64,000 nucleotides of DNA, from positions 186,001-250,000 of the forward strand of contig JAMXBD010001381.1 of NCBI GenBank assembly GCA_024138025.1. Reading direction: 5' to 3'. A program made the position numbers and the translations under genes. The notes under the pieces are model-generated. The model worked only from the letters and a program-made list of their open reading frames with translations. It ran no database searches and was not told where the DNA came from. Numbering within the stretch: position 1 is the stretch's first letter; every line of letters starts with the position of its first letter. Positions 24,676-38,619 of the stretch are shown here, in pieces. This DNA comes from Combretum micranthum. Taxonomy: Eukaryota; Streptophyta; Magnoliopsida; Myrtales; Combretaceae.

Positions 24676-25507
24676 CCATACTATTAGGAGGAAAAAAAAA
24701 CTGCAGTAGGAGCAACAAATATGAATCCATATATAAATTAGTACCTCCATAATATAATTTGTTGAAAGGCCACAAATCTTGGAGAAGGCTAGGCAAAAAT
24801 CACAATCACAACAGCTTAAGAAAATAATAAAATGAATGAAATAATATATATATATATTTTTTTATTGTGAAGTCTTGGTACCTAAAATGAGCAGTGAAAA
24901 TTGTTATTTCCTTTTCTGCAATAAAAGGATATCAACGGAAATGAAAATGCATGATATATTCGACAATTTAAGAAAAATAATAATAAAAGGAACCCAAAAA
25001 AAAAATGTAACGTCTTAGCGATGCAAGGAACTAGTAGATTCCAACCATAATCCTCACACAAACACGCCAGCCATGGGGATTCAAGCAGCAAGGCTCGAAT
25101 TCAAGCCTTAGAGAACATTTCTGTATTCATTTTCATTGATGTTGTAATCACATACACAACACAATGTCTTATATAGTACATAATTATATGGGTGATTGCT
25201 TGTCGGATCTGTTTATATTGATTTGGTATCATTTTAACAATATTTTCAAACTGAACTAATACTGAATCGATACAAATATGATACTAATAGTATTATTTAT
25301 TCTTTACAAGTACTATGCCTTACTTTTCTTTTGTACTTTACATGTGATCCCCAAGTTTTTCTCTATATTAAGATAGAGTTTAGAAATTGAAATCACTAAA
25401 TTCAATATACTGACAGTTATTTATAAATTGATCAAATGAATCGATACAAATATGATACCGATAAATTATAGATATTAATCCAATACTGATAAAAATCTTA
25501 TAAGGCC

Positions 25508-25834
25508 TAGACATGCTTCTGGATCGAATCCGAACTGGGACTTGGCCTGGTCGGCAACGGATTTAACCCATGTGGACCTTACCCAATTGGGTAGGTTTTA
25601 CCAGCGAAGTGGACTTGCCGGATCCACGAGTCCAAGACAGGTCCGTACAGTTCCATCATGCCAAAACTGAAAAAAAAAAAAGAAAGGAAAAATAAATGTG
25701 AAAAGGCGAGTCGGACCCATCCCAACCCGTGGGTCCGTTCCCCTCCCGATGCGGTTTTGGATCTCTTATTTTTGGATATGAATATTAATGGATCGGGTCA
25801 TGAGTCAGACCAGCCCACCCTAGGGACATGTCTA
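25508..25834. mobile_element. Short hAT-like MITE, about 327 bp
   Basis: It begins TAGACATG and ends CATGTCTA, with GC-rich arms (ttggcctggtcgg, acttgccggatcc, cccaacccgtgggtcc). This is the same style as the element at 19800-20658. The flanking 8-mers ATAAGGCC and ATATGGAA match at five of eight positions, so the target duplication is weak or eroded. The open frame at 25658-25861 inside it is not a gene. Confidence 0.5.
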
Positions 25835-28800
25835 ATATGGAATAGTTACCATTACCGTTAAGCAAATCTAGGGTCTGTTTATTTAGCTTTTTTAGTAGAT
25901 ACGTATACTTTTTTAAACTTTTTTCTAACAATCGTTTATTAAGAAATAGGTATAGATAAAGAAAAAGTGGCAGTTCTCGTGAAAAAAATCACAATATAGA
26001 TAAAATATAAATACAAATAAAATATACTTATATATGTCATTTCGATATAGATACATATACAAATAAAAACAAACCATCACAACGGACATCTAGGAACTCT
26101 CCTGATATGGAAATATATTGTAATGACTACTGGGCTGCATTGTTCATTAAAGATATGGGCCTAATATTCGGTCCTATGCCTTCAGCCCATAATCGGATTG
26201 CAGCTGCACTCCAGCTTCATTGGTGCTGCTAGTTTTGTACTTGTCAATCATACTTAGAACACTCGCATCACGAACGCACACTTACTTCCCTTCTCCACAG
26301 ATGCAATGCAAACCAAACCTAGATCACTTTGTATGGAAAGATCTCGGTGAAAATTGTTGTTTCCTCTTTTCTGGAAAGTAAAATCAAATGAAAGAAATAG
26401 ATTTTTTTTTTTATATTTCCTTGCATTTTTCTCATATAAAATATAGATTATACTCTATTTTATATTTATATTTTTTTCATCTCTATTTATATTTTTTTAC
26501 ATTTTTTTTTATAATAAATTACACACTAGAAAATCAAAACTTTGGGATTTGACAAGTAAAAGAAGAATAACTATATTGTTATTTCATATGTCTAAACAAA
26601 TGAGAATAACTATAGAGCTATAAATCTTATCTACCTTTACGTACCACACCAAACACAATATTAATTATAATATCTAATATATACTAATTTATATATTTTT
26701 AACAATTACCATTCAATTTAATAGAAGTAAGTGTCAAAATTGAAAATTTAGGCAATGTAATAGCTGATTGTAATCCACCAAATGGTTAATTCATAATCTA
26801 GATGCAAAGATTCAAGGAAGACAAAGCAATGCAAATCTCTTTCACCACACACAACGAGAACACTAACCAATCTTTGTGACTATCAAGCAGAAGAACCATC
26901 ACACCTATCATATATCATCAAATATGGCCATTAAGTTTGCTTATCTGGGATGAAACCAATGCTGATCGATGGTGGGTCACTGATTTAGGTCAAGAATAGT
27001 GCTAACTATGAATGGGGTTTCGATTCATGAACCTAGGGTTCGAATTTAGCATTTGTAAACCTAAGGGATTAGATGAGGGCTTGATTTTGGTATTAAAGGT
27101 TGTAGTGATAACTGAGATGGGGTTGTAGTAGTGTATGGCTACTATATGGTGATGTCGATGGATGGTGGTTTAAGACTGTTCTAACTCGTCCCTTTTTGAA
27201 ATAAATAAATAACTAAAGAAAACATTTTTTTTATTAAACGACTCTAATGAACCCATCAAGTCCATGGGTGCTATTAGCGGACCTAGCCTAGACCCTTGAC
27301 TATGGTTGGTCCATTAAGCGAGTCTTCGGCGTAGCCAGGCTGGGTCGAGTCGGGTCTCAATTTGGCCCTAACTTGAGGAGATGCCTAATATCATTAAGGT
27401 TAGAAGATCATTGGCTAACAACTATTATGTTAAACCTTCCAATTTCCATATTTCCATTTTTTGCCCTTCTATATAATTATATGTAAACGAGCTAACATTG
27501 CACTCGTGTTGCTTGTGCATATTCAATAACAGCACTATCAAGCCTAGAATTTCTATTTGGTTCAATTTCTTTTAATTTAACTTCCACCAAACCTTAACCC
27601 ATTTGATATAAATCCTCGACTAGGGATTAAAAGAATTTTCATTTTTTTTTTAAACTTTAGGATTCGTCACCTGACTGAAGTTAGGAAAAAATGTAAGTTA
27701 TGATTAATGAGTTAATTGATCTTAACTTAGCTACTGATTTGTAAAAAATAATTTTTAAGAAATAATTAAAGTTTCATTGGTTTGAGGGCTATCATATTAA
27801 AACCTAAGCGTTACCACCTTAATTTTTTAATCAAACTATTATTCCTTTAATATTGACATTCAAAGTATTTACAAAGTGATAAATTTCAATTATGATAGTA
27901 TTTAGAAGACAAAAATATATATTACAAGCATTCAAAATACTTTACAAAATTATATTATATAAATAATAATTTAATTATTATTTACAAGACAACATGTATA
28001 TTATGAACATCTAATTTATTTTACAAAGTTATATAATTTTAATTCTAATTCAGTTAATATTTATAGGATAATAAAAAAATTATTTTTTAAGTCATCCTAG
28101 AGGTGTACACATAGTATGTATTTGTTAATCAAGGATCAGATAACATATAGTTTTTTAATAAAAACTTACTGGGTTAGGATTTTTTTATATTTTTTGAACT
28201 CTTTTCACCATAAATTCATTAAGTTTTATTATATTGGCAAAGGATAGATTTTTATAAAATCCTATAGATCTATCAGGTTTACTTTCATAGGAAATTGAAT
28301 TTTTTGGGTGAAAAAAAAAGGTTATTATATGTAAATTTTTTTAATATCTAGAATATCTTTTATTATCAATATATTATCACTATTATTGTTATTATTATAT
28401 ATTACTTTATTATTTAGAAATTGATTATTATAGTGACATATAAAAACAACATGTATACTTATTTCACGGAAACAAAAATTCTATGCATGTCATCATTATT
28501 TTAGTATCCATACATATGTATTTTTCCTATATTTATTTTATTTCCTTATTTATTAAATTAATTATGTTTGGATTGTCTGTTTTTCAATTGTTTCTGTATA
28601 TTTTTTTAAAATGATATATGTAAATATATCCGATTTGCATCTTGTTCTATTTGTTCTTTTGATGAGAACTGTCAACTTTTTTTTTTCTCTATATCTATTT
28701 CTTGATAAATAATTTGTTAGAAAAAAGTTTGAAAAAGTGTCTGTATCTGCTGAAAAAAAACCAAGACAAACAGACCTTCTAACAAACAAAAGGAGGACTT

Positions 28801-29738
28801 GCCTGGACCAAACATACACGCGAGTAGGATACGATCGCTAAAGTCGGGTTAGAGCTGCTGATGGATCAAAGTCACGGGTCACCAAGGAGCAGGCGGCAGG
28901 CAGCGATGATTCTGGTGGTTCCAATGGTTCTGGATGGCTGCAAGGAAGTCAGGTTGATGTATCTTGATACCCCAGACACTCCCTAGATTTTAGCTCGTGC
29001 TAAAAGTGGTTGTTAGTGACAGTTCTGACTTTGATAGTGATAGTCGATGGTGCATTGGTTTCAGCGGGGTCCGAGGCTGTCCAAGCTTATGACTTCGTGA
29101 AGCTTCCTCCTACCCTAAATTCCTTCGAATCTTCTTGCAAAAATGGAATTTTAAAAAAAAAAATCTTTGAAAATACTTGATTGCTACTTATTTGAGTGAT
29201 TAGCAATGTATGAGCCCTTGTTTATACTTTAGGAGCTTGAATCGAAGTGAAAAACATGAAAAATCAAAATATCAAATCTTCACAATTAGGATTTAAAGTT
29301 TTATACTTGGACTCAATTAAATATGTCAACTTATTATGACCTATTTAATTAGGTCCGTAATTAAATTTATATTGTGATAAGCCCAAAATTAATCTTTTTA
29401 TTATAAACTTTCTCTCTCTCTCTCTTCCCCTCTCCCCCTTTCCCTTTCTTTTATATTATTTTTTATTTAAAAAAATTTAAATCTTGGACTTAGTACAATA
29501 TTTATTTTATTCTTGTCTAAGGCTTTATTGGGCAAAAATTGGGTGTTTAGAACCACATCATAAAAAATTAATTATGAAAAATCCTGAATATTTTGTCGTA
29601 AAATATTAAAGTGTTTGACCATAAAATTAAATATAGATTTTGGATTCAATAAAAAATTCTCTATAAAATGATTTATTTTTAATTATTTTTCAAAATTCTA
29701 ATGTAAATTTTGAGAGAAAAAAAAGAAAGAAGCATTTA
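25835..29738. other. Intergenic DNA
   Basis: No exon recognised. It includes a TC-rich simple repeat at 29409-29450 and a GC-richer patch at 28830-29100 with short, unsupported open frames on both strands. A small block at 26330-26540 resembles the regions upstream of the broken MSI4 copies (shared 'ggtgaaaattgtt..tttcc' and 'acatttccttgca' runs), so it may be the upstream part of the original MSI4 locus. Confidence 0.35.
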
Positions 29739-32700
29739 TCTATACTACTATATTAAAAGATAATTCGCTAATTCGGCTCCAATAAGATTTTTTTTTTCTT
29801 TTCAATTATTGGAATGTGTAGAAACATTTGAACATCTACATCTCAATTAGAGATCCTTACCGCTAATCGACCAATTGCTTCAATAATATTAGCAGTTCAT
29901 TTACCCGTGATGTGTATGTTAAAAGAAATATTCATATTCAAATATACAATGAATTCGTTTTTTAACAATCAAAACTATAATTTAATTATTTACATGAAAA
30001 TAAAATCTTAGAATAATAAGATATTAAAAAACATATTAAACAATAGCAAACTTTCAAAAAATAATGGACTTATTGTTATTTAAAAAAGAATCATAGATTT
30101 ATGGAGGGAATGATTTTTATTTTAAAAAGGAATTAGAAGGGAGTAGTTATTTATTATAAAAAAAATTATAGTTTTATTTAATAATTAAATGACTATGCAT
30201 AGAATAATAATGTAAAACACCAAAGACACATGGGGTCTGCTTGTTTGGCCATCTTTTTGTTGTTTTGACTTCATTTATTTATCGTTTTCAAACAGATTGT
30301 TTGTCAAAAACATATATTGATGAAAACAGATATTTTTACTCATATACTGAATAAACAAACCATAAATCGATATGATACAGATATCGATGAAAAACAGACT
30401 ATCTCAACATACCCAAACTTCCTTCTCTTGCATAAATAATATTGATAAACAAGTGCCAATATTAAAATTATTGATACCAGTAGTGGCGCATCAGCATCGC
30501 GTGTGCAAAATTTATATAATAAAAGGAAAAAAAAAGAAGATTGACTCTAAACGCGATAGCTTAAATTTAATTAAATGCATTATTGATAATAAAGAATGAG
30601 ACAAATCTAAAAATAACGAGTATATTGTATACAAATGCGTAAAAAATTGAGGTATAGATGAAACACAATAGTATGGCATTATAACTATCTCTGCTAAATA
30701 GCATTAAACTATTCTAGTAAAAAATAATTTACTTCATGGAAGATGTTGCCTTATGTCAACAAGTATAAACAAAAAAGGAAAAATTAGACATTAATTATTT
30801 ATTTTGTCAACAAACATAAAATTCTCCCTGTAAAGTAAGACTACCTCGTAATTAAATCATCAAAATCTTTATACAAAACAAAATGAAAGTAGAATATAAA
30901 ATAGTGAGTACATAGTAATGCAATTAATTAAAATTGAACTATTGCAATTACAAACCATGGCAAGACAGAAATGCATATACATAGAAGCCTTGAGTCTGAA
31001 ATAGGGAAAATGTCAGTGTGTTCAAATTGAGTAATTGTAAAACAAATTATGTAATGTAAGAAACTCTTTACGTTTTTTAACATGTTAGAGATTTGAATAC
31101 ATATATATATATATACATGTGTATATATATACGCCAATAACCTTATAATCTGATAATATCTTTCTTAATCTTTCAAGTAAAAGGTACTGAATTTGAATAA
31201 TCCTTTTCCTATTGTAATGCAATGTACATGTATACATGCATATAGAAGGAATTGCTACCATAGGGGGGATGATTGTTAATATATGGCGAAAATCTGTAAA
31301 TTTTCCAACCGAGCATCAATAAGGTTTATATCATTGCAAAGTTCTTACGTTTTAAAACAAATGCTTTATTAAATTTATAATACTTTGTCTATTTTTGTCA
31401 AAAAAAATTATTCCATATTTAAAAGAATATTACCAAAGAATTTTTATTATGGTCAAATGACCATTACAACATAGAAAAATATCACCAATCATCATTGTTA
31501 TGGTCAAAATGACCATTATATATAATAAAGGCCACCAATCCTCATATTATGGTTAAAATGACAATTGTAATCGTAATTGTTTTGTCATAAATTGCATTTT
31601 TCCGCTAATATAAATAGGAGCTGTTAGTTCTTTTGAAATCATCACTCACAATTTAGGGAGTGAGATCTCCCTAAAAAAAAAGAAAAGAAAATCCAATAAA
31701 ATGATACAAAAAACCCAATCCTAAATCTTATAGGGTTTTTAGTGGGTTGAACGAATTAGGTAAACAACTTGCTCGCTTGCACTCCTATATCAATTTTCTT
31801 CTTTCGCACTTGCTAAGAAAGGGAGCAAGGGTTCCATTATGTTTTGCAAATTTTAGAAAAGCAAAAAATTGTCGGAATGAAGTGAAGTGAAAAGAAAGGA
31901 AATGAAAATGAAAAAAAAAAAAGAGAAATCTATTTATAATATGTAATTTCCGAAGCCTTTTTTAAGTATTGTGTTTTTTTCTAGCTAACTTTTAAATATA
32001 TATTATAATAGATAATTTCTTAAGGTTTTTGGTGGTGTCTCTTTTATTTTTTTAATTATTGTGTCTTTTCAATGTCAAAAAAATGTTATTTGTACTCTTT
32101 TATAGATAAAATCACTTTTGTTATTATTCTAATTTATTTTTTAGTATTCATTTAAAATTTTCACCTTTTCAAACAAAACATATATGTTCCTAGGGAAAAA
32201 GAGAAAAAACCATTATACATCTTCAAAACCAATATCCTTTTTCATTTTTCTCATATCCTTTTTTCTAAACAAACGTATCTTTTTTAAGTTTCCCATTTTC
32301 TTTTATAGTCTTTCATCATAACATTTCAATAGAAAAATAAATAAATGTCACCGTTTCAACTTCATTTTTCGTGTGGGAAAAATAATTCTTTTCCTTTTTT
32401 TCTATTTTCTTTTTTTTTTAATTTATAGTTTTGCTTTTCTTTTATTTTTTTGGGCCAAAGTTATAGTTGTGCTTTAAATGTCTTCTTCCATCTTTTGTAG
32501 AGATATAATTTTCAATATATGATTTAACAATAATGACCCCTACAGTTTAAATTTATAACTTTTTTTCCAAAATAAAAATTACTCTCTCCTTAATCTTTTT
32601 TGAAACTATAACTACTCTCTTTATCTTTTTTACTTTTAAAATTTGCATTTTAATGTAAAATAAGAATTATGATAACATTTAAATATATATAAAATTGAAT

Positions 32701-33116
32701 CCAAAATCTAGAAAGAGTTTTTTAGAGTCGAAAATTAATATTATAATAAAATATTTAGGATCTTTTTATAAGTATTAAATTTGCACACGCAACGTGGGTG
32801 CATCATCCACTATTACTATTTAATGGTTCATATTCAATCATGATTAATACCCTTACTTTTCACAATTGGTTTTTTCTCTATAATTGCACTCTCACTTCCA
32901 TGGAATGTCTTGGAATTTTTAAAATAACTTCGAATGTCATAGATTACACATTATAGTTTATCAATGTGTGTTTGATTATATTTTTTGACATAAGTATGGT
33001 GACCAAATGTTATTACTAACAAAAAAAAAATTATATTAACGTCCAATATTTTGAAAACAAAATAGAGTCTATCCTTTTTATTTTTGTACACGCAGCACGA
33101 GTGCATCGACTGCTAG
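29739..33116 (+). mobile_element. Helitron-like element, non-autonomous
   Basis: The 5' end reads TCTATACTACTATATTAAAA right after an A. The 3' end reads GCAGCACGAGTGCATCGACTG then CTAG, followed by T. A TC start, a CTRR end preceded by a short hairpin, and insertion between A and T are the accepted Helitron signature. No Rep/helicase coding sequence was found in the 3.4 kb, so it is non-autonomous or a nest. Two more Helitron-like 3' ends lie inside: 'gcacacgcaacgtgggtgca' at 32783-32802 (+) and, on the - strand, a copy ending CTGG at 30477. Confidence 0.6.
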
Positions 33117-34487
33117 TATATTAAAAATAATGAATAGATAAGCATTGAACCTTACATAGATTTCATGTTTGCTGCCAATATTTGTATGATGAGACTAGTT
33201 TTTCAATTATGTAATATTATCACGTCAAATATTTATATCTAAAGATATATTTAATAATTTTGTTTTATTTATCATGTCATCTGTGATGTCAATAGAATAA
33301 TTGTGACACATGTGATAACATAGTATTATTAGATGTAAATCCTTTAATGAAAACATTTTATTTCCAATTTTTAACAGAACAAATTGCTAAACCATGTAAA
33401 GTGATGACTTATAAAAAATAATAATAATAATAATTAATGCCTCTTATATAATAAATCACATAACACTAAGCTCTATACCATCTCTACAAGTATGGTTGGC
33501 AAAAAGAAAGAATTTTAAGTTGACTCATTATTCAAGTTTATGTTTAAAATAAATATTTGGAATTTTATATTATATAATGGAATTAAATACTAATTTAGAA
33601 CCAACCTAGCCAAGTAAAGTTAAATGAGCCTTATTTCGAATAATCTAGGCTAAGTAACTCCTTAGGGTGGATACTTGATTTTAGACATTAACAGGCCTAA
33701 ACCATTCAAATTAAATTTCCTTAGAGTTTTAGGATCTCAAAACAAATAATTACTAAATCACGACTTATGGATTTAAATTTCCAAATATGGACCCAATGAT
33801 CCATAATTATTTTAATTGGGTCTAATTCAAATTATTTAAGTCCATTCTCGATTTTCAGGTATTGAATAACCTAATGGGCTCATGTAATACTTCTTTGGCC
33901 CATAAGCTAAAATATCGTTAATTGACCTAAATAGGAAATTAGAAGGCCTAATAGCTAATTAGGGTCTAATTTAACTCCAATTGGGCTTAAGCACAATTCT
34001 TAGATGTAATTACCAATATTACTCCAATTGGGCCTAAATCCAAAAATAAAGCCCAATTCAACCTGAATTAATATCTACACTTCTTAATGGGAACAATTAT
34101 AAATTCCCTAAAGTCCATCACCTAAAAAAAATGTTAAGACTTAGAAATATTCATATTGGGCCTATTATGGCCATATTATAGGATCACTAGAGGCCCAATA
34201 CTTCAAGATAAGAAATTCAAACGCTTTTACAGTTTTATTCATGGGCTTAACTAAATTCCTTAAGCCTAATACCTTGATGAATAATTAAACATAATTGAAT
34301 AAATATTATGAATTTGATAATCGAGTTATATATATACTCATATTGAATGACTTTTATATAGATACTGTTGTTTCTAACATATGTCTTGGTCTACCTTCTA
34401 TTTTTCACCAGATTACAGACTTATCAGGTGCGCATGGCTTGCGTGTTCCTTGTTTAGGATAGGCATCTTCATGAATAAAAATAAAAA

Positions 34488-37400
34488 TGAAATACCCCAA
34501 ACCTTCACATATATTAGAAATTGAGTTTAGATAGATTTACATGAATTAAATTAATCATAGGATATAAATAGACAAGTTGACAAAGTTAGATTAGTAATTA
34601 ATTAAATGAAATTTGAGATTTTAATTCCCAAATCTCTAAACATGTTATTTAAAATATTTAAAGGATTCCTAAACTCTTGATTCATAGCCTAAACACTAAT
34701 TTCTAAATCTCAATAAAATTTGTGTTCATTTGCTTGTCTAAAAATATCAATTCTTAAACCCGAACCCGAACCCGAACTTAAACTAAATATCTTTTATCCA
34801 AAATAAATTTTTAAATTAAGTTCTTATTTTAAGTTCTTAATTTCTAACCTATTAGTTCATAAACCATCTTTTTAAATGATTCTAAAACTATAGATATTGA
34901 TCTGATAGTTCTAAACTTATACCTCATTCGAAAAATATCTAATTTTTATTAAATCTTATCTTTTCCTTTTCCTTTTCTTCCTCTGCCTCTCTCTTCTTCT
35001 TCTTTATTTCTTCCGTTCCTTTCCTTCTTTTCTTTCTTTCTTTCTTTCTTTGATCTCTCCCTCTCAATATCAAATCTTAGACAAGATCAAGAAGAGAAAT
35101 TAAAGCTAAGGAGGAAGATAGGAAATAAGACTCAAGCTAGAAGTGTGGAAAGAAGTTCCTTTATGCATGTGTCTCAAAAGCTAAGTTTTCTATCTTGAGT
35201 TAAATTTGTTTTAATTGTTGTTTACAAGTTATAATTGATATATAGATGTTAGAAATGGGTGAAAGTGTTGTTTATTTATGTATTTGTTGATATATGCTTG
35301 TTGGATGATTGGTTTGTGAAGGAGGAAGAGGATGAATAGTGGAAGTTGGGATTTGATGAAGTTTGGATTTGTTTGATGTTGTTGCATGAAGTTTAAAGTG
35401 TTAGAAGTTGTAATAGGTGTTTAATTGATGTTAGAATTGATATAGGAAGATTAGTAGATGATTTGAAGAAGTTTTGATAAGAGTAAAGTGTAAAAAGAAA
35501 TGTTTTCGCAAAGCTATTCTGTCTTCGCCTTTTGGAGCTTCTACACCGTCGGCGTTTAGCCTTGTGTTGAAATGATCAAAATGTCATTTCCTTAACGCTG
35601 CCTTCTACGCTAACGGCGTTGAATCTCTATGCTGCCGGCGTTGAGATTTACATCGCCGGTGTAGAAGTGCCGGCGTTCGTTTTGTGACATTGTCTTTTTT
35701 CGCAACTTGATCATATTTTGGCCATAACTTTTTCATATGACCTTCGATTAAGGTTATTCAAGTTACTATAGAAATCTTAAAAAGAGATTTACAAGTTTCA
35801 TGATTTGAGTTTTTATAAATTCGAAATGTATAGATGATTAAATTTTGATTCTTTCCGACTATTGTGTTTTCCTAAACAAAATCAAAACTCGTTTTTGATT
35901 TCTAAATGTTTTTTGTTAAGTGTAAATGGATCTTTTTGGACTAAAATGAGATAGATTAATGATATTTGATGTGCAATGATGATTGAATGATATAATGAAG
36001 CATGATTTAAGTAAATTTGTTGATTCAACAAATAATTGAATTTCCATTAGTATTAAACTAAAAGTAATTATGTTGTATATATGATTTCCATTGCTTGATT
36101 TATGATATTGTGATGACTTAGTGAAGCTAAATGATCTTGGTAAGTCTATAAATGATGAGTTATGTATTTATATGAATTTTATTTGAATTTCCTTGATGTT
36201 AAGCTTAAGATTTAGTATGTTTTAAGTTGTATTTTTCTTCAATTGTTTTTCCTTGTTTATTATTTGTTCTTATGATTAGCTATTGAACTTAAATGAACTT
36301 AGCTAACAAACTTAAATTCAACTTGATTGAATAGACTTGAATGAGCTAAAATGAATTAGATTGAGTTAGTTTAACCATCTTTGACTTGGTTTTTGAATTA
36401 AATGATTAAGGTTAATTAATTTAGCTAAGTTTAAGTTAAGGTAAGCTCAAGTTGACATAGATCCTACGTATATAATGAATTAGTAATGAATCTAAGTTCA
36501 GCTTGACTAAATGAGCTTGAATTAGCTAAAAGGAATTAGATTACTTAAGTTTAATCAACTTGAACTAGTTTTAGATTAAATGACTAATTCTAAACAATTT
36601 GGCTAAGGTTAAGCTAAAATGGTTAATAGCAAATAATTGGTTTAGATGAATATGTTAGGATGATCTTTGAATAACATGAGCAATATATTGTTTCAAATGT
36701 TTATTTGCTTTGAATATGAATGCTTTTATGTATGAATGCTTTACACATGTTATGTTTTGTGATAAGAAACTATAATTAAAGTGAAAAGAATTACTTTGAC
36801 AGACAAAGGAGAACTGTCCATATTTTGGCGGGGTGATGTTCGCAGCCATAGTGGGGTTCCACATTAGTGTCTGATCAAATAGAGTTTAATAAAAGTTTGA
36901 TAGAAGCTCTTATATGAATTTGATATAAGTGGATGTTAGTTTAGTTTCTTATATGAGTTCTTTCCTTAAATAGCGATGGATATCTGACATATTTTATGAG
37001 ATAGCTTCTGCCTTTGTTTGGATTTCATATTCAAAGTACACAGTAACTTGCGTGTTGGATGTTAGGATAGGCATCTAAAATGGATTAAGAACTTAAACTT
37101 GGCTTAATGATTAATGAGTGTTGGTTGTCTATTACGTCGTTTAATCCGAATCCGAGGAGCGACAACCTTATCATGATACAATGGCATGATAGTTAGGCAC
37201 TTAGCCCAATCTTTTGTTATGATGCAATGACTCAAATTCATAATGTAATGATTCACCATGATGCAATGGTGGTTTATCTTAAGGGCTAAGTGGGTAGCTA
37301 ATAGGGTTAACTGTATTGGTGTATCCTCTACTTAGGCTCGGGAGGAAATAATATGTTTTAGTTCACGGGTATGGGACTGTTGAACTAATTGATGTTATAG

Positions 37401-38287
37401 ACCAGGATAAGTGGAGTGTATAAAGGAGTGTTAACCCTTTATGATGCTATTAATATTCTTTATCGGTTAGAAATAAGAGATATAGATATCTGGTCTATCT
37501 ATATCAACCCCCTAAGCAGCTGCTGTTACTCAGGACCCCTAGATTCCCATTAGCTTGTTCCGGAGTGTAAGTGTTCCATTGTTGATTTGTTTATTTTAAT
37601 GAAAAGATAATAACTTGTAAATTGATGCATTTCATTTAGTTAGGCTCGCGTGTCACTCCGTGTGTGATTGTGTTACTATGTACTGGGCTTCGGCTCATTT
37701 TGTTATTGTTATTCTTTTTACAGGTTTTGTTGTTGATAAAGATGATGTTGATAATGAGATGATGATTTGATGATGATGTGGAGGCTGTTGATGTTGTTGT
37801 TCTTATTATTGTTGTTGTTGTTGTTGATGTGATGATGTTTGTTTCGAATATCGAGCGAATTTGAAGATTTGGGAGATGAGTTAAATAATAATAGGACCGA
37901 GATATACTTGTATTTTGTTCTTTTCTTTGTTTTGTTCTATAAAGACTGGATTTAATTATAAATTTATATTTTCATTTAAGGGCTTGTTAGTACCCATGTT
38001 TTGTAAACAAGCTTTTGTAAAGATTTGTTTAAGTGAAAGTTTTTCCACTTGTAATAGTGGAAGTTTGAAATGTCTTTATTTCTAAATTGTTTTGTAAAAT
38101 TTATTTTCCACTACTAAATCCAGTTGTTTCTAGAATCTAACTAAACGATTTCATAACTTAAAATCGAATAGCAATGTTCAACATAAACACCTTCTTTAAA
38201 GACAACTTTACGTATAATTCGTAAGAGTTATACGTCGTTGGGACTTGGTATGCTTAATTTAAGAGTTGAGCATGTCGGGTCTTTACA
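34488..38287 (+). mobile_element. Probable solo LTR, 3.8 kb, in the left palindrome arm
   Basis: It starts TGAAATACCCC and ends TCTTTACA (TG..CA) between 5-bp direct repeats AAAAA (34483-34487 and 38288-38292). The right palindrome arm carries the continuous, uninterrupted sequence at this place. No gag-pol coding or second LTR was found inside. Its 3' part ('tactgggcttcggctcat' at about 37681) resembles the LTR-like sequence of the arm itself, so this is a related Gypsy-type family. The repeated A makes the target duplication weaker evidence than a complex one. Confidence 0.7.
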
Positions 38288-38619
38288 AAAAAGATGGCAT
38301 AATAAATTATTGTCGTGCTTGTGCTTGTGTCATTTAAACTGGTCTAAGGAGCAACAGTCTTGCTAGGCTATGCCAGCACGGTAATTAGGCGCTTAGGCCA
38401 TCTTTATCATTGTTATTGATATATCGAGGTGGCTTGGTATGTAGTTGATAGGAAAAACATTATTGGGATAATGTCTATTTACGCTCGGTGAAAAGTAGCA
38501 TTGACTCATGTTTATGAGATCGGTTGAATCACGTTATATTATGGACTGAAATAAATGGAGATGCGTAACGACTATAAACCCCAGACAATGCTATTATTGT
38601 AGTAATTCCTATAGGAGAT

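Noticed and set aside
34757..34778. Short CCCGAA repeat resembling a telomere repeat
   Set aside because: The unit is CCCGAA, not CCCTAAA, and there are only about three copies; it is probably chance inside the solo LTR.
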